Source of the DNA: Symploca sp. SIO2E9
GTDB lineage: Bacteria; Cyanobacteriota; Cyanobacteriia; Cyanobacteriales; Coleofasciculaceae
NCBI GenBank assembly: GCA_010692645.1
Contig: JAAHGS010000019.1
Coordinates: forward strand, 95,640-159,639
Direction of reading: 5' to 3'
DNA length: 64,000 nt
Shown piece by piece: positions 26,513 to 37,700 of this stretch. Every line of letters starts with the position of its first letter. The first letter of the stretch is position 1. Made by a program: the position numbers and the translations under genes. The notes under the pieces were generated by a model. That model had not been told where the DNA came from. It did no database searches and was given only the letters and a program-made list of their open reading frames with translations.

Positions 26513-27727
26513 ATGTTCATCAATCAGTTAGTGTTTCCGTTGGTTGACATTGCCCTACTTATAATTGCACTTGGACTGCTTATTCCCATCGCGGTTCTTT
26601 TTATTGAATGTAGTGCTGCCTCTTTGCCTAATCGCCCTCAAGTATCAAATGCTGGAGTAAGCCGACCAAAAACTGCTGTTTTGATTCCAGCTCATAATGA
26701 AGAGGATGTAATTGGTGCAACCCTAAAGACATTACTACCCCAATTAACAGAGCAAGACCAGTTGCTAGTTATTGCCGACAATTGCAGCGATCAAACAGCA
26801 ACAGTCGCCCGAGAATTAGGTGCGACGGTGGTTGAGAGACAAAATCTTGAACTTAGAGGCAAGGGGTACGCCTTAGACTATGGTATGGGATTCATCAAGG
26901 CAGATCCACCAGAAGTAGTTGTTTTAGTTGATGCTGATTGTATTGTTTATCCTGGCACAATTGAACGGATTACTCATTTGGCCGCTGCAAAACAAAGACC
27001 TGTTCAGTCAACCTACTTAATGACGCAACCAGATAACCCGGCGCTCAAAGATTTGCTTTCTATGCTAGCGGTTAAATTCAAAAACACCGTCCGTCCGAGT
27101 GGGTTAAATCGAATGGGATTGCCTTCTTTGCTGACTGGATCAGGTATGGCTTTTCCTTGGTCAGTAATTAGCAAAATTTCTTTAGCTGGCAGCAAAACTA
27201 CAGATGACATGCAGTTGGCTGTGGATTTATCTATCGCTGGGCATCCTCCCATCTATTGCCAGCAAGCGCAAGTAACAGGGCGTCTGATGAAAGAAAGCTC
27301 TGCTACTAGTCAAAGAGCACGTTGGGAGCATGGTCACATAGAGATGCTACTAGTTGAATTTCCCAGAACTTTGGCAGCAGCTATTCGTCAAAGGAGTTTT
27401 AATCTGTTAGCGCTAGCTTTGGAGTTGTCTGTGCCACCACTTTCCTTGCTGGTGATGGCTTGGATTGTTGCCACAGGAGTAGCTTTACTAGCAGGAGCCT
27501 TGGGAGGAGCATGGATAGCAGCTATCGTCTTACTGATAGAAGGGCTTTTGATGTTCATCTCAATTGTTTTAGGTTGGGCTAAGTTCTGCCGTCAAGATTT
27601 GCCAGTGCTAACCTTTTTAGCTGTACCTTTTTACCTTCTGTGGAAAATTCCCCTCTACATCGCCTTTTTCGTGCAGCCTCAGTACAGATGGCTCCGAACT
27701 GAAAGAGATGCAGTTGATGCTCAATAA
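26513..27727 (+). CDS. Membrane-bound GT2-family glycosyltransferase
   Basis: A 404-aa protein with an N-terminal membrane segment (IALLIIALGLLIPIAVLFI), a cytoplasmic GT-A domain and a C-terminal membrane bundle from ~residue 305. The catalytic domain has VLIPAHNEEDVIGATLKTLL, VIADNCSDQTA, the metal-binding LVDADCIV, SGMAFPW, TTDDMQLAVDL and SQRARWEHG, which corresponds to the QxxRW signature of processive GT2 enzymes. The architecture resembles cellulose-synthase-like and N-glycosyltransferase-type proteins. The product may be a homopolymer, or a sugar linked to polyprenyl phosphate. It starts at an ATG 98 bp after the WecG-family gene. Confidence 0.86.
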   Translation: MFINQLVFPLVDIALLIIALGLLIPIAVLFIECSAASLPNRPQVSNAGVSRPKTAVLIPAHNEEDVIGATLKTLLPQLTEQDQLLVIADNCSDQTATVARELGATVVERQNLELRGKGYALDYGMGFIKADPPEVVVLVDADCIVYPGTIERITHLAAAKQRPVQSTYLMTQPDNPALKDLLSMLAVKFKNTVRPSGLNRMGLPSLLTGSGMAFPWSVISKISLAGSKTTDDMQLAVDLSIAGHPPIYCQQAQVTGRLMKESSATSQRARWEHGHIEMLLVEFPRTLAAAIRQRSFNLLALALELSVPPLSLLVMAWIVATGVALLAGALGGAWIAAIVLLIEGLLMFISIVLGWAKFCRQDLPVLTFLAVPFYLLWKIPLYIAFFVQPQYRWLRTERDAVDAQ

Positions 27728-27789
27728 ACTAGCATTTTCCCTGAATGAGAGAGTATTCGACTACCACTAGTAACTAGCCACTAACAAGA

Positions 27790-27815
27790 GCGGAGCGGGC
27801 TCAGTGCTGCTCCGC
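27790..27815 (+). terminator. Possible hairpin terminator after the membrane GT2
   Basis: Arms gcggagc (27790-27796) and gctccgc (27809-27815) form a perfect 7-bp G/C-rich stem with a 12-base loop, 62 bp past the stop. No clear T-run follows, so termination is only a suggestion. Confidence 0.35.
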
Positions 27816-27991
27816 CGCCATCATAAGCTAATGTGCATTTAAATTGTATATTTTCTCTGAATTTCTTTTAACTTACACTCATACAGTTGTTGTGATTGGC
27901 GTGGTAGCGCTAGCGCTAAAAGCGATCGCTAAATACCTACTTAAGAAATATAGATACGTCTGTTAGACTTTAACCTTACCAAATCTTGACA

Positions 27992-29020
27992 ATGCAATCT
28001 CAGCAACAGCGAATGAAAATCACACTAATCATTTCCTACTTTGGCAAATGGCCGATATGGTTTCCTGCATTTCTAAAATCATGCCAATATAATCCTAGTG
28101 TTGATTGGATTTTATTTACAAATTGCAGTATCCCTGATGTTTCATTTCCGAATGTGAAATTTGTTCCATTTACTATGGAGAAATTCAACTTGTTAGCCTC
28201 TGAAAAACTAGGCTTCCCAATCGAACTCTCGAATTATTACAAACTATGTGATTTTAAACCAACATATGGCGCGATTTTTGAAGATTACATCAAAGACTAT
28301 GACTTTTGGGGGCATTGTGATCTTGATGTAGTCTGGGGTAATATTCGCAATTTCATTAATGACGACATCCTTAGTAAGTACGAAATTGTATCAGGTGGCA
28401 GAGAAATGATTTCTGGTCATTTCTGTCTTTATAGAAATAACAGTAAAATTAGTAGAATTTTCACTAAATTTCCTTATTATCGGGCACAATTAACAAGCCC
28501 TAAGCATTGCTGTTTCGATGAATCAGCGATGACAACTACGATTAATAATTTATCACAAACAGGTGAAGTTTCAGTATATTGGCCAAAGTGGATAGTAAAT
28601 TATCCCAATCTAGATGACCCAATGCCAGCAGCACGTTTGGGACTACATGTTAATCGCTGGCATTGGGAACGTGGAAAGCTATTCAATAAAAACGATGAGG
28701 TCATGTATATACATTTCATGACCTGGAAGAAGAGCTTAACAGCATGTTCTTTCGGCTATTTAGACGATCCTGAATCCTTTTATATATCTTATTCACACAT
28801 TGGCTTAAGTAAATCTGAGCAGCCAGCCTTAGCTTCGCGAGCTGCTTCACTAGGAGCTTTAATTAAGACACTGGTTGATTTTGATTCTAGTGTTTGGTCT
28901 CGTCGGATAAACTCTTACATAATCAAGAAAGCAATTTTAAATCCCTTTAATACAATATTAGACTTATTTAAAGTTATCTTCAATCCGATTTTCAATCGCC
29001 ATGCGCCTAATCGCGAATAA
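27992..29020 (+). CDS. DUF6625-like putative glycosyltransferase
   Basis: A ~342-aa protein. After the start it has KITLIISYFGKWPIWFPAFL, then NPSVDWILFTN, ELSNYYKLCDFKPTYG and YDFWGHCDLDVVWGNIRNFI. The DLD in the last stretch is the type of acidic motif used for metal/nucleotide sugar in GT-A enzymes. VSGGREMISGHFCLYRN and CCFDESAM follow. I recall this pattern from proteins in capsule and exopolysaccharide clusters grouped as DUF6625; a glycosyltransferase role is inferred. ATG at 27992 is used rather than an in-frame TTG six bases earlier; the ATG at 28013 is also possible. It is the last plus-strand gene of the polysaccharide locus. Confidence 0.7.
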   Translation: MQSQQQRMKITLIISYFGKWPIWFPAFLKSCQYNPSVDWILFTNCSIPDVSFPNVKFVPFTMEKFNLLASEKLGFPIELSNYYKLCDFKPTYGAIFEDYIKDYDFWGHCDLDVVWGNIRNFINDDILSKYEIVSGGREMISGHFCLYRNNSKISRIFTKFPYYRAQLTSPKHCCFDESAMTTTINNLSQTGEVSVYWPKWIVNYPNLDDPMPAARLGLHVNRWHWERGKLFNKNDEVMYIHFMTWKKSLTACSFGYLDDPESFYISYSHIGLSKSEQPALASRAASLGALIKTLVDFDSSVWSRRINSYIIKKAILNPFNTILDLFKVIFNPIFNRHAPNRE

Positions 29021-29267
29021 ACTACGGAGTAAATTGTGGAAACAACTACCAGGATTTAAGTATTAGCTTGGTACTACCTAGGGAAAAATATTTTTTCTTT
29101 AAGGAGCATCAGGAGATTGGGTAAATTATTTTGATAGTTCGCTCCAGACTTACTTCAACCAAGTCACAAAAGACCTGGTAGAAATTTTGGGGTATTCAGA
29201 GTAGTCTTATAATTAGGGTAGTCTTATAAGCTGATAGATATCTGAATTTTTGGACTTTAGACTATCC

Positions 29268-31997
29268 ATGAGCGGATACCTCGAAGCATCTACTCCCGAA
29301 CCCAACGGTGCCAAATCAACTCGCATTACCGAGGCAGCTAAGCGTGTGGCTGTAGAAAATGCTGATCATCGGACAGTTGATCGCCAGAAGCTGACACCGA
29401 TGATGCAGCACTTTGCCCAACTCAAGGACAAATATCCCCATGCGATGTTGCTTTATCGAGTTGGGGATTTTTTTGAAACCTTCTTTCAAGATGCCCGCAA
29501 GTTATCTGAAGAACTGGAACTAGTCTTAACTAGTAAGGAGGCAGGTAAAGGTGTGGGGCGAGTGCCGATGACGGGAGTTCCCCACCACGCTTTGGAACGC
29601 TACTGCGCGATGTTGGTGGAAAAAGGCTATGCAGTCGTAATTTGTGATCAAGTAGAAGATGCCTCAGTTGCTGCCAAAGAAGGGCGTCAAGTGCGCCGCG
29701 AGGTAACGCGAATTCTCACCCCTGGTACCTTGCTAGAAGAAGGGATGCTAAATGCTCGTCGCAATAATTTCCTGGCAGCGGTGGTAATTGCTGGTAATCA
29801 TTGGGGCTTAGCCTATTCAGACATTTCTACGGGGGAATTTTTCACCACTCAAGCGACTGATTTAGAACTATTGGCACAGGAATTAATGCGCTTGCAACCG
29901 TCGGAGGTATTACTTCCTACCAATGCCCCTGACTTGGGCAGCATGCTACGCCCTGGTGAGAGTTCAGAACATTTGCCTGATTGTTTGCCTAGCTCGTTTT
30001 GCTATGCCTTGCGCCCCCAAAAACCCTTCACCCAGACAGAAGCTAGGCAGCGACTCTTGGAAACATTTAGAGTGCGCTCCCTAGAAGGGATGGGTTGTCA
30101 ACATCTTCCCTTGGGTGTCCGCGCTGCTGGTGGCTTATTAGAATATATAGAAGATACCCAAAAAGAAAATAGCGTTCCACTTCAGAGTTTACGCACTTAC
30201 AATCTTGCTGACTACCTAATTCTCGATCACCAAAGTCGCCGCAATCTGGAAATTACTCAGACTGTTAGGGATGGAACCTTTTACGGTTCTCTGCTGTGGG
30301 CCCTTGATAGAACTAATACTGCTATGGGCGGTAGGGCGCTGCGTCGTTGGCTACTGCAACCGCTTCTAGATCTTAAGGGAATTCGGGCGCGGCACGATAC
30401 AATCGGGGAATTGCTGGAAAATAGCTCACTGCGCCAAGACTTGCGACAGTTGCTGCGCAGCATCTATGATTTAGACCGACTGACTGGGCGTGCTGGTTCT
30501 GGTACTGCTAATGCGCGAGACTTGGTGGCACTGGCTGATTCTCTATCTAAACTACCAGAATTAGCTGAACTGGCAGCTTATGGTTCTTCTCCCTATCTGA
30601 AGGCTTTACACAATGTACCCCAAGAACTTGAACAGCTAGGGCAAAAATTATCTACTCATCTGCTAGAGTCTCCTCCCCTACATCTGAGTGAGGGTAACTT
30701 GATTAAGCCTGGAATCAATCCTCAACTTGATCAGATGCGTCAAACTGCTGAGGAGGATCAACAGTGGATTGCTAATTTAGAAGTAACAGAAAGAGAAAAC
30801 CTAGGCATTTCCACACTCAAAGTCGGTTATAACAAAACCTTTGGCTACTATATCAGCATTCCCCGGAGTAAGGCAGATCAAGTTCCCGATAACTACATCC
30901 GTAAGCAAACTTTAACTAATGAAGAGCGCTATATTACCCCAGAGTTAAAGGAGAGGGAAACGCGAATTCTCACGGCGCGGGAAGACTTGAACCGCTTAGA
31001 ATACGAGATTTTTGCTGATTTGCGAGCTGAAGTTGGGGAACATGCCCAATTAATTCGCAATCTCTCTCGTGCAGTGGCAGCGATTGATGTGCTTTGTGGT
31101 TTGGCAGAGGTGGCAATTTACCAAGGTTACTACCGCCCTCAGATGATTGAAGGGCGCGAAATCACGATTATTGATGGGCGTCATCCGGTGGTGGAGCAGT
31201 CTCTACCTGCTGGATTGTTTGTACCTAATTCTGCTTATTTGGGGAGTAGGGAGTCAGTAGTTGAAAGTGGTGAACAAGAAATTACCATATTTTCTAATAC
31301 TCAACCTCCACGCCCAGATTTAATTATCCTCACTGGACCAAATGCCAGCGGCAAAAGTTGTTATTTGCGACAGGTAGGGTTAATTCAATTGATGGCGCAA
31401 ACTGGGAGTTTTGTACCAGCATCTGAGGCAACTTTGGGGATATGCGATCGCATTTTTACTCGTGTTGGTGCTGTTGATGACTTGGCGACGGGGCAATCTA
31501 CTTTTATGGTAGAGATGAATGAGACTGCTAATATTCTCAACCATGCCACTGCTAAATCTCTGGTACTTCTGGATGAAATTGGTAGAGGAACAGCCACTTT
31601 TGATGGTTTGTCGATCGCTTGGGCAGTGGCAGAATATTTAGCAACAGAAATTAGGGCGCGGACGATTTTTGCTACCCACTACCACGAACTTAATGAATTA
31701 TCCTCTATTTTACCAAATGTCGCCAATTATCAAGTGACGGTGAAGGAATTGCCAGAAAAAATAATCTTTTTACACCAAGTTCAGCCTGGAGGTGCAGATC
31801 GTTCCTATGGTATTGAAGCTGGGCGTTTGGCTGGTTTGCCGAAAGTGGTGATTGAGCGCGCTAAGCAGGTGATGGGACAAATTGAGAAGCACAGTAAAAT
31901 TGCTTTGGGATTGCGTAAAGGCCTTGAGAAGGAGTCACAAGGGGTGGAAAAAGTTACTGAGGTGGAAGTAATGGAGCAGTTAGATATTTTTGAGTAA
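29268..31997 (+). CDS. mutS: DNA mismatch repair protein MutS
   Basis: A 909-aa Mut[21 protein letters not shown] leads to GDFFETF, whose Phe-x-Glu (~residues 66-68) is the mismatch-reading motif. The connector, lever and clamp domains follow. The ATPase domain has Walker [14 protein letters not shown] (~690), the stretch [17 protein letters not shown], Walker [12 protein letters not shown] (~764) and [11 protein letters not shown]. MutS recognises mispairs and, with MutL, starts repair. The start is placed at the ATG at 29268; a longer frame begins only with TTG. The N-terminus is ~40 residues longer than E. coli MutS. The C-terminus ends VMEQLDIFE. The last ~209 bp of the coding region are duplicated at 33852-34060. 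Confidence 0.95.
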   Translation: MSGYLEASTPEPNGAKSTRITEAAKRVAVENADHRTVDRQKLTPMMQHFAQLKDKYPHAMLLYRVGDFFETFFQDARKLSEELELVLTSKEAGKGVGRVPMTGVPHHALERYCAMLVEKGYAVVICDQVEDASVAAKEGRQVRREVTRILTPGTLLEEGMLNARRNNFLAAVVIAGNHWGLAYSDISTGEFFTTQATDLELLAQELMRLQPSEVLLPTNAPDLGSMLRPGESSEHLPDCLPSSFCYALRPQKPFTQTEARQRLLETFRVRSLEGMGCQHLPLGVRAAGGLLEYIEDTQKENSVPLQSLRTYNLADYLILDHQSRRNLEITQTVRDGTFYGSLLWALDRTNTAMGGRALRRWLLQPLLDLKGIRARHDTIGELLENSSLRQDLRQLLRSIYDLDRLTGRAGSGTANARDLVALADSLSKLPELAELAAYGSSPYLKALHNVPQELEQLGQKLSTHLLESPPLHLSEGNLIKPGINPQLDQMRQTAEEDQQWIANLEVTERENLGISTLKVGYNKTFGYYISIPRSKADQVPDNYIRKQTLTNEERYITPELKERETRILTAREDLNRLEYEIFADLRAEVGEHAQLIRNLSRAVAAIDVLCGLAEVAIYQGYYRPQMIEGREITIIDGRHPVVEQSLPAGLFVPNSAYLGSRESVVESGEQEITIFSNTQPPRPDLIILTGPNASGKSCYLRQVGLIQLMAQTGSFVPASEATLGICDRIFTRVGAVDDLATGQSTFMVEMNETANILNHATAKSLVLLDEIGRGTATFDGLSIAWAVAEYLATEIRARTIFATHYHELNELSSILPNVANYQVTVKELPEKIIFLHQVQPGGADRSYGIEAGRLAGLPKVVIERAKQVMGQIEKHSKIALGLRKGLEKESQGVEKVTEVEVMEQLDIFE

Positions 31998-32033
31998 CCT
32001 GAGTTCTATGTTTAAATCTTTTGACAAGCTAAA

Positions 32034-32939
32034 TTACCTAATTTCACTATCAATTTGCTCTTTAATTTCTCGAACTGTGGCAGCCTGGATAGCAATTCGT
32101 TCCTCTATTTTTAGGGACGGATCGTAAGATGGTTGCCTTGTATTCCTGATTTTTCCTCCTCCACCAGTAGGACAGGCAATAAAAGCTACAGAAGCTACCC
32201 AGGGATATTTAGCAGAGAAATTGGAAATCCAATTTTGAGCATAATCCCTCCAGTATGGATCTTCTAGCAGAGAGGCTAATTCACCATTCATAAACTCCTG
32301 AGTCGATATTCTTGGCAAGATTTTGTCATGATATCGCACCTCTGTATCCGAACCAAAAGCATCTCGCACTATTTCCAAAGCAGCAATCATATCACCTTCT
32401 TTCGCCGGGGATAAATGCTGTCCGCAGTAAAGTCCGTTTGGAAATAAGTGAACTGCCGCATTGCGAACAAATACCTCTAGTCTTCCTAATCCCAATTCAT
32501 CTCCAGTCTGACCATAAGAAGGCAAGCGGTCACCAATTTTTTTAGGAGCTATAAACTGACCAGGATTACAGATAATTCCGTGAAGAAAATGGCGTTGAAA
32601 AGTAGTTTCTGTATAAGGTTCTTGCTTAAAAATTACACCTAAAGTTTTACCACTTTCATAATAACACCCATTTTTTCGGCAGGTTTTGATTCCAACTTCC
32701 ACATCTTTGACTTCTGGTTCAACAGCGTAGACAATGCAGGAATTTATCCCCCGTTTTCTAGCTTCATCAATAATGCCGATTGCCAATGTACCTATCCCTG
32801 AACCGATATCAGCAATTCTAAATGGGGCTTCTTGTCCATACTCCCTTAATAATTCGTCAAGGAACTGAGGAATCATCTTCAGCATATAACCAGTTGCATC
32901 TCGTTTAGGAATCAAGGGTTTATACAAATCTTCATCCAT
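32034..32939 (-). CDS. Class I SAM-dependent methyltransferase-like protein
   Basis: A 301-aa protein. RIADIGSGIGTLAIGI (~41-56) is the SAM-binding glycine loop (motif I) and YAVEPEVKDVEVG carries the acidic residue for the ribose. HGIICNPGQF stands where many enzymes have an NPPY-type motif, here altered. C-terminal ~140 residues, including GGGGKIRNTRQPSYDP, are not recognised. GGAGG lies eight bases before the ATG at 32939. It is the second gene of a pair with the methyltransferase upstream (29 bp gap), set against mutS on the opposite strand. Substrate unknown; it could modify a small molecule, or be part of an acquired two-gene module. Confidence 0.72.
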   Translation of the reverse strand: MDEDLYKPLIPKRDATGYMLKMIPQFLDELLREYGQEAPFRIADIGSGIGTLAIGIIDEARKRGINSCIVYAVEPEVKDVEVGIKTCRKNGCYYESGKTLGVIFKQEPYTETTFQRHFLHGIICNPGQFIAPKKIGDRLPSYGQTGDELGLGRLEVFVRNAAVHLFPNGLYCGQHLSPAKEGDMIAALEIVRDAFGSDTEVRYHDKILPRISTQEFMNGELASLLEDPYWRDYAQNWISNFSAKYPWVASVAFIACPTGGGGKIRNTRQPSYDPSLKIEERIAIQAATVREIKEQIDSEIR

Positions 32940-32968
32940 TAATTTAACCTCCGCTTAAAAAACATTAC

Positions 32969-33727
32969 TCATTCAATAATTTCTAGGGGAATATTTCGCA
33001 TTTTTAATCCTATTAATGCTATTTCCTGAAGAGGATCACCAGTCACAGAAATACGATGTTGATAGGACTCTTTAATTGCAACCTTTAAAATGCCTTCCTT
33101 GATTATGGTAGCAATCATTCTACCGCTATTGTGGTTACTTTGAGTGTTGATTAAATTATCTCTGATATTAAAAGCTATCCAACCTCCATCACTAATCAAA
33201 TTATAGGCAAAAGCAAATGCCGATCCAGGCAGTCCACCTGTCAGTGCAGAGGCACAAACTAAACAGTTAAACTTGTAATTTTCTAGTTCTTTCTGAATTT
33301 CCTCGGTTACATGAGGCAATTTCTCAACATAATAGCGGTCATAAGCATCTGGTCTGTCACGTTTTACTGCTTCTGCTGCTTCTTGAATCAGATCAACTCC
33401 CACAATTGATTTAACTCCTTTATCTTTGAGAGATTTCCCAACTAAGCCAACTCCAGCTGCTAGTTCTAAAATAGATAACTCAGCAGCATAAGACTGAGAT
33501 TTAACTACTTCATCTATAAGTAACTTAGAAATCACTTCGTGTGATTTTAATTTGAGCAAATCAATTAAAACATACTCGTATAAACCGGGAATTGTATATA
33601 TTTTGCTGTAGTCCTGAATCCTCAAACGTTGCTCTTGTTCATTCTGGATGATGATAAAATACTCATCTTCTCGTCTTAATTTGTTATTAGTGATTGGAAA
33701 TTTCACATCGTAACTCACTTTATTCAT
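32969..33727 (-). CDS. Class I SAM-dependent methyltransferase-like protein
   Basis: A 252-aa protein. SILELAAGVGLVGKSLKDKG gives motif I and IVGVDLIQEAAEAVKRD the motif II acidic residue. FNCLVCASALTGGLPGSAF matches the motif IV region and GGWIAFNIRDNLI the motif V/VI strand, as in small-molecule methyltransferases of the UbiE/WBSCR27 type. A GGAG site lies about eight bases before the ATG at 33727. The gene heads a two-gene operon. Both genes are enclosed by the two copies of the mutS 3' end (31720-31928 and 33852-34060), suggesting they arrived as a block. Confidence 0.75.
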   Translation of the reverse strand: MNKVSYDVKFPITNNKLRREDEYFIIIQNEQEQRLRIQDYSKIYTIPGLYEYVLIDLLKLKSHEVISKLLIDEVVKSQSYAAELSILELAAGVGLVGKSLKDKGVKSIVGVDLIQEAAEAVKRDRPDAYDRYYVEKLPHVTEEIQKELENYKFNCLVCASALTGGLPGSAFAFAYNLISDGGWIAFNIRDNLINTQSNHNSGRMIATIIKEGILKVAIKESYQHRISVTGDPLQEIALIGLKMRNIPLEIIE

Positions 33728-33851
33728 TAGTCAACTCCCAAAGCTGTTGCCTTCTAGACGAAATGCTAACTCGCGTTACTCAGCAATAAGGTTACTCAAC
33801 AATAAGATACTTGGCATCAGTAGGCTGGGAAAGTTCACTTTCACACCATTG

Positions 33852-34063
33852 TCGCCAATTATCAAGTGACAGTGAAGGAACTGCCAGAACAAATAATCTT
33901 TTTACACCAAGTTCAGCCTGGAGGTGCGGATCGTTCCTATGGTATTGAGGCTGTGCGTTTGGCTGGCTTGCCGAAAGTGGTGATTGAGCGGGCTAAGCAG
34001 GTGATGGGACAAATTGAGAAGCACAGTAAAATTGCTTTGGGATTGCCTAAAGGCCTTGAGTAA
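33852..34063 (+). pseudogene. mutS: Duplicated 3' fragment of mutS
   Basis: Bases 33852-34060 match 31720-31928 of mutS with only scattered substitutions and no gaps. The protein frame stays open ([20 protein letters not shown] through [16 protein letters not shown]). The copy has no start region and lacks ATPase motifs. Its last 22 mutS codons are replaced by a TAA at the border of the IS-like element that follows. It is a remnant, not a gene. Confidence 0.9.
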
Positions 34064-34475
34064 GTTGTGACATACTCCCACACTGAATCATAGATTACAG
34101 TGTGGGCTTCGCAATGACTCGGAGCTACTGCATAGGACGTTAATTGCGCTTTATTAACGACACGGGATGCCCCACCGCGCCGGAACAATACATAAATACA
34201 AGTTCATCCTATGTACTGTTGGAATTTTACCCACCCACAGGCTGCTCAAAAACGAGCATTTACTGGATGGAACCCCATATTCCAAGTTGTCTAGGTTCTG
34301 TATTAACGGCAACCAGTATTTGTCCCGCCTAAGGCGGGCCCGCTGACGCTAACGACTTTGTTACCTATGTTCATTGTAGGCTTTTTTGCAAAGTTTTAGG
34401 GCCGCAACTACGTTGTACATACTGGCAATTCATCCCACGCTGACCCTCCGGGTACAGACGTGGGGCTTCTTGCAG
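34064..34475. mobile_element. Decayed or MITE-like IS200/IS605-type element
   Basis: About 410 bp without a transposase. At the left end is a hairpin with arms cccacactg (34077-34085) and cagtgtggg (34098-34106). At the right end is another, cccacg (34434-34439) with cgtggg (34459-34464), plus an inner accc/gggt stem. Subterminal hairpins rather than terminal inverted repeats, with cccac...gtggg arms and a preceding tgacatactccc-like text, fit the IS200/IS605 group. It abuts the mutS fragment exactly. The 270 bp after it, up to the kinase-NACHT gene, show no recognised feature. Confidence 0.6.
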
Positions 34476-34744
34476 GACTTGCTAAATCTGTTCTAGGATG
34501 TAGTGAGAACATCCCACTCATGGAGATACTAGCCAGCTTTGACAACAGGATGGCGTTGCTGAAAGTGCTGGTGAAAACAACCTGAGCCTCAGCCGCTACA
34601 GAAATCTTAGTGCATCAGATCAAGTTGCCTGAGCAACTATAAAAGTTTCTGAAGTTCTGATATAGGGACGGACGTTTTTACTAGCAAAAGTCCTCTACTA
34701 AGCTACGCTAGCTTCTCAAATCCCCTAATCTGAATTACTAAGAC

Positions 34745-37700
34745 ATGATTGGAGCAACTCTGAAAAACCGCTATGAGATCCTTGAACAATTAGGACAAGG
34801 AGGTTTTGGTGTCACCTATTTGGCTCAAGACAATCATAAGCCATCCAAGCCTAAATGTGTTGTTAAACATCTTAAGCCAACTCAGCCAATAGTAATAAAT
34901 TCAGACACCTTAGAGCGATTTGACAAAGAAGCAGAAGTACTAGAGAAACTGGGAGATCACGACAAAATCCCAAGACTTTGTGCCCATTTTACTGAAAATG
35001 AACAATTTTATCTCATTCAAGAATTTATCGAGGGGGATGACCTAAGTAAGGAAATCTCTTCAGGCAAGCAATGGAGTGAGGCTGAAGTAATTAAGTTATT
35101 GCAAGAAATTCTGGAGGTACTGGTATTTGTCCATGAGAACAAAGTCATACATCGGGATATTAAGCCGTCTAATATTATGCGGCGAAAGCAGGATGGCAAG
35201 CTTTTCTTAATTGATTTTGGGGTGGTTAAGGAAATCACGACCTTAACTATTAATCCTGATGGACACGAAAGTAGAACTATCGCTGGCACTCCAGCCTATA
35301 TGGCTCCCGAACAGCTCCGTGGCACTCCAAAACTATGCAGTGATGTCTATGCTTTGGGAATGGTGGGAATTCAAGCTCTAACTAGGGAACAGCCTCATTT
35401 GCTCATAGATCAGGACAGGAATGAAGTCATTTGGCGCGATCGCACTTCTGTCAGCGATGCCTTTGCTAAGGTATTAGAGAAAATGGTGCACTTTAGTCAC
35501 AAAGAGCGCTACCAAACTGCGAAAGAAGTGTTAGAAGCACTTACTTCTCTAGACGAAAACAGGACTTTGGTGCAAGAGCCAAATACCAAACAGTCAAAGA
35601 GTGATATTGACAAGCAGATTACAGAATATTTAGCTCTTTTCATCAAAACATACGACCAGATAGACGATTTTATGAATCTGCGTGACGACAGCGTAGAAGA
35701 GAATAAACAATCATTAAGTGATTTATACGTTCGCCCAAAATTAAGTAATAAAAAAACAAAAACCTTCGATGAAATCTACGAGGGAGTAAGCAAAAACAAT
35801 CAGCCAACTAGATCAATTATCACAGGAGGTCCCGGATTGGGTAAAAGTACATTCCTTCAAATGATTGGAGTTGAATTTGCCCGCCAAGAACAAAAAGATA
35901 AGAATCATAAATGGAAAATTCCTGTGTTTGTTAAGTTGGCAGATTATGCCTACAAATATGCGGAACATCTCTACAAATATGCAGATACTCAAACCCCTAA
36001 AGCATATAAATTATCAAACTACATATCTGAGCTTCTCGACGACAAGTTCCGTTTCCAACGCACTCCTGTACAGGTAGATCAGGATATACGTGAGGGAAAA
36101 TATCTACTCTTACTCGATGCCCTAGATGAAATCGGAAATACCCAGATTCGCCAAGGTGTGTGGAAAAGAATTGACTCTGATACTAACTATTCAGAAGGTA
36201 GCAGTATCATCACTTGCCGTTCAGCAATTGCCCAACAATATCGGCTTACGAAAGCTTCTTCCAATGAATTACTCCCACTGGAAGAAGAGCAGATTATAGA
36301 GTATTTGCATAAAAGTGTACTTGATGAGGAAAAAAGAAATAAGCTAAAAGAGCAAATAGAAAATGATTCTAGGGCTAAGACTATACTGAGCAACCCACTG
36401 TTTTTATATATGACAGTGGGCTACTTTAATAGCGCATCTGAACTCCCCTCTAACCTGAATGTAAAACTGTATGCTGACCACCTCATCAAGGAACGCCCGT
36501 TAAGTCGAGGAAAGGACCTGATTCCTGAAAGCAAGCGACATAAGTATTTCCAGAATATTGCTCATCAGTTGCATGACCAAAAAGCTCGGGGAGCGATTAA
36601 AGAAGAAATTGTTGAGGTCATCAAGAAAACGTCGCGAGAGCTAGGGTTAAACGATAAGGAAGCTGATGAATATCTAAAGTTTCTGGTCACAGATATAGGT
36701 TTACTAGAAAATTCTGGAGATAAATGTCAGTTTATTCATTTCACTTTCCAGGAATTTTTTACAGCCTCTTATTATGGTGAACAAGCGTCTGCTAGATCTA
36801 AACTAATAAAGGCGGCGATCAACTCTCCTTTCTGGTGGCTTCAAGTTATCGTTAAATACTATGATCTAACCCAAGATACTTCCCTACTGGAAAAGCTGAT
36901 AGATGAAGACAATGAAGACAATAGCATCTTTGCCACTGGCACAATGCTTGCTGTTGATTGCCTGACAGAAATAGTTACAAATGAGGAGATTAGCGAGCAT
37001 AACAAACATCTATATAATAAGCTATTTCAGAGATTAATAGATTTATATAGAAACTCTCCTTACAAACTACTCCAAGAACAGGCTTGGCAAAAATTGCAAG
37101 CTCTCGGAGGCGAAGAGGTACTTAAATTTATAAGTAATGAAATAGACCCCAATAACGACAAGCAACGACGAGAATCAGCGATTGCCGCTCTTGGAAAAAT
37201 TGGTACAGGTAAAGGAGTTGAAAAACTAACTGAAATTCTGACTAATTTGAAGGAAATGTACCTTGATGAGGATGCAGAACCAGAGCTAATTTGGTCCACG
37301 ATTGAGGCGTTAATTGCTACCAATACTGACGAAGCCAGAAAAAAAGTTCAAAATCTACTCCAAGAGTTAATTGAGGAAATTGAGGAAGAGAATGATGAGC
37401 TTACAGAAGGTATTGTCCAACGGTTAGCAAATAGCGATCGCCCTGATTATATTAATCTACTGCTGGAGCAGTTGGCACAACCTGGCATTCCTGACTGGCT
37501 GCAAGCGTCAATTTTGACAGAATTAGGCGCTCTTTCTGACTCTACTAATATTCTTCCCAGGGTTAGAGAAATGTTTTGGCAGCGGCTTGAGTCTGCTATA
37601 CTCGATGCTCCACAAGTTGTAAGTTTGCTCAATGCCATCAGCTTTTCAGTCGGAGACGATTCAGTCGGAGACAAATTCCGGGATTATGCTCAATCACGGC

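Noticed and set aside
34144..34332. Short frame inside the IS-like relic
   Set aside because: No resemblance to TnpA or TnpB motifs; composition is typical of non-coding element sequence.
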